This document shows positions 30,833-37,300 of a DNA stretch of 64,000 nucleotides, in pieces. Source of the DNA: Leifsonia sp052114085 (GTDB lineage: Bacteria; Actinomycetota; Actinomycetes; Actinomycetales; Microbacteriaceae); contig NZ_JBFREB010000001.1 of NCBI RefSeq assembly GCF_052114085.1, positions 1-64,000 on the forward strand, given 5' to 3'. The notes beneath the pieces were generated by a model that ran no database searches, had not been told where the DNA came from, and worked only from the letters and a program-made list of their open reading frames with translations. A program made the translations under genes and the position numbers. Positions within the stretch are counted from its first letter, which is position 1. Each line of letters begins with the position of its first letter.

Positions 30833-32140
30833 TCAGGACGCGCGGGTGGCGGTGGCCTCGGTCTCCTCGAGCTCTTCGCGCACGACCTCGCGCGGCGCGA
30901 GGACGACGCGGGGGCGCATCCCGGCGAACCGCACCCGGAGGCCTCGGTACTTCACCAGGTAGAACACACCGACGAGAGCGGCAGCGAAGCCACTCGCTGC
31001 GCCCACCCCGAGCGCCCAGCGCGGGCCGAACGTGTCGGCGACCCAGCCGACCACAGGTGCGCCGATCGGCGTCCCGCCCATGAAGATCGCCATGTAGATC
31101 GCCATGACGCGACCGCGCAGGACGGGGTCGGTCGTCATCTGGACCGTGCCGTTGGCCGTCGTCATCAGGGTCTGCGACGACACTCCGATCAGGATCAGCG
31201 CCAGGGCGAACAGCCAGTAGGTGGGCATGACCGCGGCCAGTGCGCAACCGAAACCGAAGAACGCCGCTCCGGCGAACAGCAACGATACGCGGGGGCGGTC
31301 GCGCCGCGCCGAAAGGAGAGCTCCCACGACCGAGCCGATCGCCATGATCGACGACAGGATGCCGTACTCGCCCGCGCCCTGATGGAACACGCTCACCGAC
31401 ATGGTCGAGATGAAGATCGGGAAGTTCAGGCCGAAGGTGCCGATGAGGAACACCATGACGAGGATGACGATGATGTCCGGGCGCTTGCGCACGTAGCGGA
31501 AGCCGTCGACGAGACCGCCGCGCGACTTCTTCGCGCGCTCCGCGCGGTACAGCTGCTCGCGACGGAGCAGAGCCAGCGACAGGAGCACCGCCCCGAAGGT
31601 CGCCGCGTTGATGAGGAACACCCATCCCGCGCCGACCGCGGCCGTCAGAAGACCGGCGACCGCCGGTCCGATCAGCCGGGCAGCGTTGAACGACGCGGAG
31701 TTGAGGGCCACCGCGTTGGACAGGTTGGGGCCGGCGACGAGCTCGGAGACGAACGTCTGGCGGGCGGGCGCATCGAAGGCCGCGACGACGCCGAGCATCA
31801 GCGCGAAGAGGTAGACCTGCCAGAGCTGTACGGCCCCGGTGACGGTCAGGATGCCGAGCCCGAGCCCGAGCGCACCCATCGCCGCTTGCGTTGCCATGAG
31901 CAGCTTGCGCCGGTCGAGGTGGTCGGCAGCCCATCCGGTGACCGGGAGCAGAAGGAGTTGCGGCGCGAACTGCAGCGCCATGACGAAGCCGACGGCGGAC
32001 GCGTTGTTGTGGGTCAGCTGGGTCAGGACGATCCAGTCCTGGGCTGTGCGCTGCATCCACGTGCCGACATTGGAGACGATCGCGCCGCCCGCCCAGATGC
32101 GGTAGTTGACCCCCGCCAGGGAGCGGAACATGGCACTCAC
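30833..32140 (-). CDS. MFS transporter (EntS/TetV-like exporter)
   Basis: The 435-residue protein has about 12 hydrophobic helices and matches the MFS_3-type exporters related to enterobactin exporter EntS. The N-terminus FRSLAGVNYRIWAGGAIVSNVGTWMQRTAQDWIVL is typical. DHLDRRKLL is the loop 2-3 motif, and GVVAAFDAPARQTFVSELV is the conserved helix 4-5 motif. Candidate starts are the GTG at 32140, which overlaps the MarR stop by 4 bases, and the ATG at 32131; coupling favours the first. It probably exports a drug or siderophore and is controlled by the MarR regulator that precedes it. Confidence 0.88.
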   Translation of the reverse strand: MSAMFRSLAGVNYRIWAGGAIVSNVGTWMQRTAQDWIVLTQLTHNNASAVGFVMALQFAPQLLLLPVTGWAADHLDRRKLLMATQAAMGALGLGLGILTVTGAVQLWQVYLFALMLGVVAAFDAPARQTFVSELVAGPNLSNAVALNSASFNAARLIGPAVAGLLTAAVGAGWVFLINAATFGAVLLSLALLRREQLYRAERAKKSRGGLVDGFRYVRKRPDIIVILVMVFLIGTFGLNFPIFISTMSVSVFHQGAGEYGILSSIMAIGSVVGALLSARRDRPRVSLLFAGAAFFGFGCALAAVMPTYWLFALALILIGVSSQTLMTTANGTVQMTTDPVLRGRVMAIYMAIFMGGTPIGAPVVGWVADTFGPRWALGVGAASGFAAALVGVFYLVKYRGLRVRFAGMRPRVVLAPREVVREELEETEATATRAS

Positions 32141-32568
32141 GAGTCGGCAAGCTCCCGCATGATCCGGGCGGCCTCGGCGAGGGTGGCGCGCTCTTCGGCG
32201 CTGAGCGTGCGCAGGCGCTGATGCAGCCAGGCGTCGCGGCGTCTGCGCGTCTCGGCGACGAGGCCCGCGCCGCGTTCGGTGGGCACGACGACGACCTTGC
32301 GGCCGTCGGCGGCATCGGCGGTGCGCTCGACGTACCCGGCCTCCTCGAGCCGGTTCACCGTGCGGTTCATCGACGGTGGCTTGACGCGTTCGAACTCGCT
32401 GAGGCGGCCGATGGTGCCGGAGCCTTCACGCACGAGGTAGCCGAGCGTCGCGGTCTGCGAGTCGCTGAGCTCGTCGTCCTCCTTCTCGGCGCGCAGACGG
32501 CGGGAGAGCCGCGCCACCGCGATGCGGAGGGCGCCGCTGAGGTCGTGGGTCGACAATCGTGCGTTCAT
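32137..32568 (-). CDS. MarR-family transcriptional regulator
   Basis: The 143-residue winged-helix regulator has the recognition helix in TIGRLSEFERVKPPSMNRTVNRLEEAGYVER and the DGRKVVVVPT wing, flanked by dimerisation helices. It is the first gene of a two-gene operon with an MFS exporter, with a 4-base overlap. An inverted repeat just upstream is probably its own operator, so it should repress itself and the exporter until a ligand binds. Confidence 0.9.
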   Translation of the reverse strand: MNARLSTHDLSGALRIAVARLSRRLRAEKEDDELSDSQTATLGYLVREGSGTIGRLSEFERVKPPSMNRTVNRLEEAGYVERTADAADGRKVVVVPTERGAGLVAETRRRRDAWLHQRLRTLSAEERATLAEAARIMRELADS

Positions 32569-32572
32569 ACAT

Positions 32573-32602
32573 AGTTAGCCTAACAAATTAGACTGGCTAA
32601 CT
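32573..32602. promoter_or_regulatory. MarR operator upstream of the MarR/MFS operon
   Basis: AGTTAGCC (32573-32580) and GGCTAACT (32595-32602) form an 8-bp inverted repeat with a 14-base spacer. On the minus strand the segment reads TAGGCT about 8 bases before the MarR ATG, so the repeat overlaps the promoter. This is the usual arrangement for MarR autorepression. Confidence 0.5.
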
Positions 32603-32640
32603 AAACTCCCTTCGCTGCCGGCGTACGTCAGAATGGGGCC

Positions 32641-33516
32641 GTGCAGAGCCAACAGGGCCGGACCTTCGACGACGAAGACGGCATCCGCATCCACTTCGAT
32701 GTGTACGCGCCGGAAGCGGTCGGCGCAATACCGGCGGCAGTCGTGCAGCTCGCTCACGGGGTGGGGGAACACGCCGGCCGCTATCGACCACTCTGCGAGC
32801 ACCTCGCCGCAGCCGGCTTCCTCGTGTACGCGGACGACCATCTGGGTCACGGGCGTACCGGCATGGAGCAGTGGAAGGGGGATGCGGGCCGTCTCGGTCG
32901 ACTGGGACCGGGCGGGCTGCGCGCGGCGGTGCGCGACGTGCACGCCTTCAGCGAGCTCATCCGCGAGGAGAATCCCGATCTTCCCCTCGCCTTCGTCGGC
33001 CATAGCTGGGGATCGCTGATCGGCCAACTGCTGCTCAACCGGTACAGCGAGGAGTACGAGGCCATGGTGCTCTCCGGTACCGCCTACCGGATGCTCGGGT
33101 CGATGAACGGCGGCGATCTGAACAAGAGATACGTGCAGTTCGGTACCACCGGCGCGGAATGGCTCAGCCGCGACCCGGCCGTCGCGCAGGCCTTCGTCGA
33201 CGACCCGCTGACGACGCTCACACCCCTGCAGAAGCTGTTCGGCATGCGAGATGCCGCGCGCCTCATCGGTCGCCCCGCTCGCCACCTCGCTCACGACCTG
33301 CCCGTACTGATCCAAGTCGGCTCGGACGACCCGCTCGGCGGCCCGGTGAGCGCCCGGAAGCTGGAGGACGCGCTCCGCTCCCGTTCAGGACTGACGGACG
33401 TGACCACCATCGTCTACGACGGAGCACGGCACGAAGTGTTCAACGAGATCAACAGGGAGGAGGTCTTCGCCGACCTCACGGCCTGGCTCGTCGAACGGTT
33501 TCCCTCGCGCGACTGA
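32641..33516 (+). CDS. Monoacylglycerol-lipase-like alpha/beta hydrolase
   Basis: This 291-residue serine hydrolase has the HGVGEHAGRYRPLCEHLAAAG opening of the monoacylglycerol-lipase group, the nucleophile S122 in GHSWGS, the acid in VGSDDPLGGP and the histidine in YDGARHEVFNE. No signal peptide is present. It probably cleaves monoacylglycerols or related esters in the cytoplasm. The GTG at 32641 has a CAGAAT box 6 bases upstream, a weak leaderless match. It is divergent from the MarR operon. Confidence 0.88.
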   Translation: MQSQQGRTFDDEDGIRIHFDVYAPEAVGAIPAAVVQLAHGVGEHAGRYRPLCEHLAAAGFLVYADDHLGHGRTGMEQWKGDAGRLGRLGPGGLRAAVRDVHAFSELIREENPDLPLAFVGHSWGSLIGQLLLNRYSEEYEAMVLSGTAYRMLGSMNGGDLNKRYVQFGTTGAEWLSRDPAVAQAFVDDPLTTLTPLQKLFGMRDAARLIGRPARHLAHDLPVLIQVGSDDPLGGPVSARKLEDALRSRSGLTDVTTIVYDGARHEVFNEINREEVFADLTAWLVERFPSRD

Positions 33517-33575
33517 GAGCGCTGTCTATCGCTGCTTCCGGGTGATGGACACACTCGGTGACAGGAGGGTCGCCC

Positions 33576-33794
33576 ATGGGAATCAACATCGCACTCGGGT
33601 TGTCACGACTGGCGCCGATCGACAATCCGGCAACGGTCACCGGGCACGGCGAGATCTTGACCGCCATCTTCATCATCATCGCCTTGCTCATCCTGATCTT
33701 GCTGATCGGTTTCGGCGTGACGCTTGCCCGCCGACCCGGGAAGGAGCTCGACGAGTGGGGCAACCCGATGCCGCCCGCCGAGCCGCCGCGCTGA
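33576..33794 (+). CDS. Small single-span membrane protein
   Basis: The 72-residue product has one strong hydrophobic helix (about residues 28-49, rich in Ile and Leu) followed by a basic then acidic tail ending DEWGNPMPPAEPPR. AGGAGG lies 9 bases before the ATG. It is not assigned to a family. It stands between the hydrolase and the lipoate ligase, 33 bases before the latter, with a separate start for each. Confidence 0.75.
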   Translation: MGINIALGLSRLAPIDNPATVTGHGEILTAIFIIIALLILILLIGFGVTLARRPGKELDEWGNPMPPAEPPR

Positions 33795-33815
33795 CGCCCC
33801 GCTGCCCTGCGGTCG

Positions 33816-33821
33816 TAGGCT
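33816..33821 (+). promoter_or_regulatory. Leaderless -10 box for the lipoate ligase
   Basis: TAGGCT lies 6 bases before the ATG at 33828, the same hexamer as at menB. Confidence 0.6.
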
Positions 33822-33827
33822 GAGGGC

Positions 33828-34877
33828 ATGCATGGTGAGTACAAGGTCCCTGGTGGCAAGCTCGTCGTCGTCGACCTCGAGGTCGTCGACGGCACGATCT
33901 CGAACCTCCAGCTCGCCGGCGACTTCTTCCTCGAACCGGACACCGCCCTGGAGGCCATCGACGCGGCCGTGAACGGGCTCTCCGCCCAGGCCGACGCCAA
34001 GACCATCGCCGCGGCCGTGAAGGAGGCCCTCCCGGACGGGGCCATCCTGCTCGGATTCTCGCCGGAGGCCGTCGCGGTGACCATCCGCCGCGCTCTGGCG
34101 AAGGCGACGAGCTGGCGCGACTATGAGTGGCAGATCGTTCACGCCAAGGCCGTGTCGCCGCAGATGCACCTGGCCCTGGACGAGGTGCTCGCGACCGAGG
34201 TCGGCGAGGGCCGCCGCGGTCCGACCCTCCGCATCTGGGAGTGGGACGAGCCCGCTGTGGTGATCGGCAGTTTCCAGTCGGTCAAGAATGAGGTCGACCC
34301 GGAGAACGCGGCCAAGTACGGCATCCAAATCGTTCGCCGCATCTCCGGCGGCGGCGCAATGTTCATGGAGGCGGGATCGGTCGTCACCTATTCGATCTAC
34401 GCCCCGGCCGACCTCGTGCAGGGCATGAGCTTCGCCGACAGCTACGCGTTCCTCGACGAGTGGGCGATCATCGCGCTGAAGTCCCTGGGTATCGACGCCG
34501 TCTACCAGCCGCTCAACGACATCACGAGCCCGTCCGGCAAGATCGGCGGCGCCGCGCAGAAGCGACTCGGTTCAGGGGCAGTCCTGCACCACGTCACGAT
34601 GAGCTACGACATGGACGGCCGGAAGATGACCGAGGTGCTCCGGATCGGTCGCGAGAAGATCAGCGACAAGGGGATCACCAGCGCCGCCAAGCGCGTCGAC
34701 CCGCTCCGCAGCCAGACCGGTCTCAGCCGCGCCGAGATCATCGAGCAGATGAAGCTCACCTTCCGGAATCTGTACGGCGCGACGGAGGGCGACCTCACCG
34801 ACGCGGAGTACGCGGCCGCCGAGCAGTTGGTCGCCGAGAAGTTCGACACCGAGGAGTGGCTCTACCGCGTGCCGTGA
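33828..34877 (+). CDS. Lipoate--protein ligase with N-terminal accessory domain
   Basis: This 349-residue enzyme should attach lipoate to the lipoyl domains of 2-oxoacid dehydrogenases. Residues 1-85 resemble the Lip_prot_lig_C accessory domain (KVPGGKLVVVDLEVVDGTI, then FFLEPDTALEAID). The catalytic domain follows from about 100, with RISGGGAMFMEAGSV near 165-180 and the lipoate/ATP-binding K238 in SPSGKIGGAAQKRL. In E. coli LplA the small domain is at the C-terminus, so the domain order is permuted here. No lipoate synthase gene is in the window. Confidence 0.87.
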   Translation: MHGEYKVPGGKLVVVDLEVVDGTISNLQLAGDFFLEPDTALEAIDAAVNGLSAQADAKTIAAAVKEALPDGAILLGFSPEAVAVTIRRALAKATSWRDYEWQIVHAKAVSPQMHLALDEVLATEVGEGRRGPTLRIWEWDEPAVVIGSFQSVKNEVDPENAAKYGIQIVRRISGGGAMFMEAGSVVTYSIYAPADLVQGMSFADSYAFLDEWAIIALKSLGIDAVYQPLNDITSPSGKIGGAAQKRLGSGAVLHHVTMSYDMDGRKMTEVLRIGREKISDKGITSAAKRVDPLRSQTGLSRAEIIEQMKLTFRNLYGATEGDLTDAEYAAAEQLVAEKFDTEEWLYRVP

Positions 34878-34912
34878 CCGCCTGATCCTCAGGCTGTCCA
34901 CAGGTCCTCCGG

Positions 34913-34918
34913 TACCCT
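34913..34918 (+). promoter_or_regulatory. Leaderless -10 box for the DUF6191 gene
   Basis: TACCCT lies 7 bases before the GTG at 34926. Confidence 0.5.
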
Positions 34919-34925
34919 GGATGGC

Positions 34926-35297
34926 GTGAATTGGTGGGTCGTGGGGATTGTGGCGGCATTCGTCGCCCTCATCGTGGTCGCCGTGAAGCTCGGCTGGATC
35001 GACCTCTCGAACAAGGCCCAGCGGGGCTCCGGCACGATGAGCGGCGCGATCGGCGGCTCGCTCGACGAGGTCTTCGCCCCCACGCGTCACGAGGCCCAGC
35101 AGGAGATGGACCGGCAGTCGCTGCTGCCCGCCCCGGCCCCGCTGCCGGGCGATCGCGGCGACGGCGGCTGGGAAGGCGGCAAGATCACGCTCGACCTCGG
35201 CGGCGCGGGCCACGGGCAGCGTGTCGAGGGCCGTACGCCCAGCGACGACGGCCGCGCTACCGCCTCTGCAGATTCGCGTAGTCAGGGTGCTCGCTGA
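34926..35297 (+). CDS. DUF6191-like membrane-anchored protein
   Basis: The 123-residue protein has one N-terminal transmembrane helix (about residues 4-24) followed by GSLDEVFAPTRHEAQQEMDRQ, which resembles the DUF6191 family. The C-terminal half is Gly/Asp/Arg-rich and likely disordered. The last 41 bases overlap the 3' end of the convergent acetyltransferase gene. Its function is unknown. Confidence 0.8.
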   Translation: MNWWVVGIVAAFVALIVVAVKLGWIDLSNKAQRGSGTMSGAIGGSLDEVFAPTRHEAQQEMDRQSLLPAPAPLPGDRGDGGWEGGKITLDLGGAGHGQRVEGRTPSDDGRATASADSRSQGAR

Positions 35298-35541
35298 GCC
35301 AGCTCCGTACGTAGGGGCAGGCGGCGATCACCCGCCGGTCCGAGTTGTCGCGCACATCGTCGAGCGCCGCTCGAATGAGGGTGGATGCCATCCCTTTCTC
35401 ACGCTTCGCCTCATCCACCTCGGTGTGGGTGAACACGATCGCTTCGTCGTTCACGTCGTACTCGGCCACCCCGATCAGTTCTCCGTCCTGCAGCAGCGCG
35501 TAACGGGACTGCTCGGGCTGGTTCTCGACGCTCAGGCTCAT
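35257..35541 (-). CDS. Small GNAT (YjdJ-type) N-acetyltransferase
   Basis: The 94-residue protein is of the minimal GNAT class. It has RYALLQDGELIGVAEYDV, then FTHTEVDEAKREKGMASTLI as the acetyl-CoA-binding motif A, and VIAACPYVRSWLSEHPDY as the terminal strand and helix. A TAGCGT box lies 6 bases before the ATG, overlapping the stop of the upstream small gene. It converges with the DUF6191 gene with a 41-base overlap. Such proteins may acetylate proteins or metabolites; the substrate is unknown. Confidence 0.87.
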   Translation of the reverse strand: MSLSVENQPEQSRYALLQDGELIGVAEYDVNDEAIVFTHTEVDEAKREKGMASTLIRAALDDVRDNSDRRVIAACPYVRSWLSEHPDYANLQRR

Positions 35542-35547
35542 GCCTCA

Positions 35548-35553
35548 ACGCTA
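35548..35553 (-). promoter_or_regulatory. Leaderless -10 box for the GNAT gene
   Basis: On the minus strand TAGCGT lies 6 bases before the ATG at 35541. Confidence 0.55.
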
Positions 35554-35754
35554 CCTGTGGTCGCCGAGGTCGCTCGGCGGGTGGTCCGGAGCTGTCCCCG
35601 ACCACTCGAGTTCCACGCCCGACCACAACCGCACGCGGACGTTGACTCCGATGAGGTCCACCCGCTCCACGGCGGGATCGTCGAACGCCTCACGCCACGC
35701 ACGCAGGCGCTCGGCGGGCGACGGGTCCGGGTCGTCGTCCACTCGACACCTCAT
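35551..35754 (-). CDS. Hypothetical small protein
   Basis: This 67-residue ORF (RLRAWREAFDDPAVERVDLIGVNVRVRLWSGV-type sequence in its middle) has no recognised family. It sits 9 bases upstream of the GNAT gene on the same strand. A start at a GTG seven codons further upstream is also possible. Its amphipathic beta-like segments and codon use look coding, but this is a modest-confidence call. Confidence 0.5.
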   Translation of the reverse strand: MRCRVDDDPDPSPAERLRAWREAFDDPAVERVDLIGVNVRVRLWSGVELEWSGTAPDHPPSDLGDHR

Positions 35755-35805
35755 CTCTGCCGCCACAAAGGTCACCCGCGGTCAGCCTTGCTCGAAAAGC
35801 CAGCT

Positions 35806-35846
35806 CTTGGCTAGATCACGGAGGGCGTCGGAAGTGTCTAGCCAAG
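35806..35846. promoter_or_regulatory. Inverted repeat 1 upstream of the HtrA gene
   Basis: CTTGGCTAGA (35806-35815) and TCTAGCCAAG (35837-35846) form a perfect 10-bp inverted repeat with a 21-base spacer. It lies in the divergent region between the small minus-strand genes and the HtrA gene. It looks like a regulator site or an RNA hairpin; no candidate regulator is adjacent. Confidence 0.4.
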
Positions 35847-35855
35847 GCTGATTCC

Positions 35856-35880
35856 GCCGTTCACGATAGCGATGAACGGC
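35856..35880 (+). promoter_or_regulatory. Inverted repeat 2 just before the HtrA ribosome site
   Basis: GCCGTTCA (35856-35863) and TGAACGGC (35873-35880) form an 8-bp stem with a 9-base loop. It ends a few bases before the purine-rich ribosome site of the protease gene, so it could be a second operator or a 5' UTR hairpin. Confidence 0.4.
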
Positions 35881-35896
35881 AGAAGAGGGGGAAGCC

Positions 35897-37015
35897 ATGA
35901 CGTCACCAGACCGTCGTCAGGAGCCTTCGCCAGGACGTTTTCCGGTGTGGGCGATCGTGCTGCTCGCCGTCCTCGCCGGCGTCGTGCTGGTCGGAGCGGG
36001 CACACTGGGTGGCCTCGCCATCCGGTCGGTGGGATCGGTGGGAGCGTTGACTGCGTCCCGGGTTCCGACCGCTTCCACGCAATCGGTCTGCGATGCCGAG
36101 CAGGTCGCCCGCGATGTGCTGCCGACTATCGTCACGATCGGCGTCTCCGCGGCCGACGGTTCCGGAGGGACCGGCAGCGGGGAGGTGATCACCTCGGACG
36201 GCTACATCCTGACCAATAATCACGTGATCGCGCCGGCTGCCGAGGGGGCGGAGATCACCGTGCTGTACAGCGACGGCACCACGCATCCCGCAAAGCTGGT
36301 CGGGCGCTCGGAACGTGCAGACGTGGCCGTCGTGAAGGTCGACGCGACGGGACTGCCGGTGATTCAACAGGGGAACTCGACGGCTCTACAGGTGGGACAG
36401 CCGGTGGTCGCGTTGGGCGCACCGCTCGGACTCTCCAGCACCGTGACGACAGGGGTGGTCAGCGCCCTCGGGCGCACCGTGCCGGTGCAGGGCGATGGCG
36501 ACCGGAACGCGGTGCTCGCCGACGCCATCCAGACGGACGCCTCGATCAATCCCGGTAATTCCGGCGGGGCACTGGTCGACTGCGACGGGCGTCTTGTGGG
36601 GGTCAACTCCGCTATCGCGACCGTGCCCAGTGCATCCGGAGTGGCGGGAGGCGGGAGCGTCGGGATCGGGTTCGCGATTCCGGAGGCGGTGGCCATGCCC
36701 ATCGCGCAGCAGATCATCGACACGGGGAAGGTCACCTACCCCACCTTCGGGATCGGCGTCGCGCCCATCCAGCCGGGGGAGCAGGGAACCGAGCAGAGCG
36801 GCCTGTACGTGCAGACGGTGGCGCCGGGCGGCCCAGCCGCGGATGCGGGGATCCAGCCGGGCGACATCATCACGAAGGTCGACGGCAAGGCGGTGGGCAG
36901 CATCGACGACTTGACCGCCATCCAGCTGACTCACAAACCTGGCGATCAAGTCACGGTGACGTACGAGAGGGACGGCAAGTCGCAGACCACGAAGGTCACG
37001 CTCGGCAGCGGGTGA
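35897..37015 (+). CDS. HtrA/DegP-like membrane-anchored serine protease with PDZ
   Basis: The 372-residue protease has a short cytoplasmic head, one transmembrane helix (about residues 17-42), and a trypsin-like domain with the triad H109 (TNNHV), D142 (ERADVAVVKV) and S222 (NPGNSGGA). A C-terminal PDZ domain follows (about 283-372, with GPAADAGIQPGDIITKVDG). It should degrade or chaperone misfolded proteins outside the membrane. A purine-rich ribosome site stands before the ATG. Two inverted repeats upstream suggest regulation. It ends 3 bases from a convergent gene. Confidence 0.93.
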   Translation: MTSPDRRQEPSPGRFPVWAIVLLAVLAGVVLVGAGTLGGLAIRSVGSVGALTASRVPTASTQSVCDAEQVARDVLPTIVTIGVSAADGSGGTGSGEVITSDGYILTNNHVIAPAAEGAEITVLYSDGTTHPAKLVGRSERADVAVVKVDATGLPVIQQGNSTALQVGQPVVALGAPLGLSSTVTTGVVSALGRTVPVQGDGDRNAVLADAIQTDASINPGNSGGALVDCDGRLVGVNSAIATVPSASGVAGGGSVGIGFAIPEAVAMPIAQQIIDTGKVTYPTFGIGVAPIQPGEQGTEQSGLYVQTVAPGGPAADAGIQPGDIITKVDGKAVGSIDDLTAIQLTHKPGDQVTVTYERDGKSQTTKVTLGSG

Positions 37016-37018
37016 GCG

Positions 37019-37300
37019 TCACTGCGCGGGAAGTGCCTCTCGCGTGCACGTGAACCGGTCAACGATGCGGTACGCGTCGGCCGGTTCGCTCTCTTCGATA
37101 TGGACCGAGTCATAGACGCGGAACTCCAGGATGCGCAGTTCGGTGAGCCGCTCGGAGCGCTCGTTCAACAGTGCCGAGCGCAACGGGGAGGACGGGTCGC
37201 GGGGTATGAGCGCTGTCACCACCTCGCCTCGCCATCCGTCGGTGATGACGCTGATGAGCCGGACCGCGCTCGCGCGTGGGCCATAGGGGTTGTTCCTCAT
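37019..37300 (-). CDS. Hypothetical partner of the sigma/LamG protein
   Basis: This 93-residue protein has an N-terminus with MRNNPYGPRASAVRL and a beta-rich body (VISVITDGWRGEVVTALI, then LRILEFRVYDSVHIEES). No family is recognised. Its ATG overlaps the sigma/LamG stop by 4 bases (ATGA), so it is translationally coupled to that gene. The context suggests it works with the sigma factor, perhaps as an adaptor or anti-sigma factor, but this is inference. Confidence 0.7.
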   Translation of the reverse strand: MRNNPYGPRASAVRLISVITDGWRGEVVTALIPRDPSSPLRSALLNERSERLTELRILEFRVYDSVHIEESEPADAYRIVDRFTCTREALPAQ

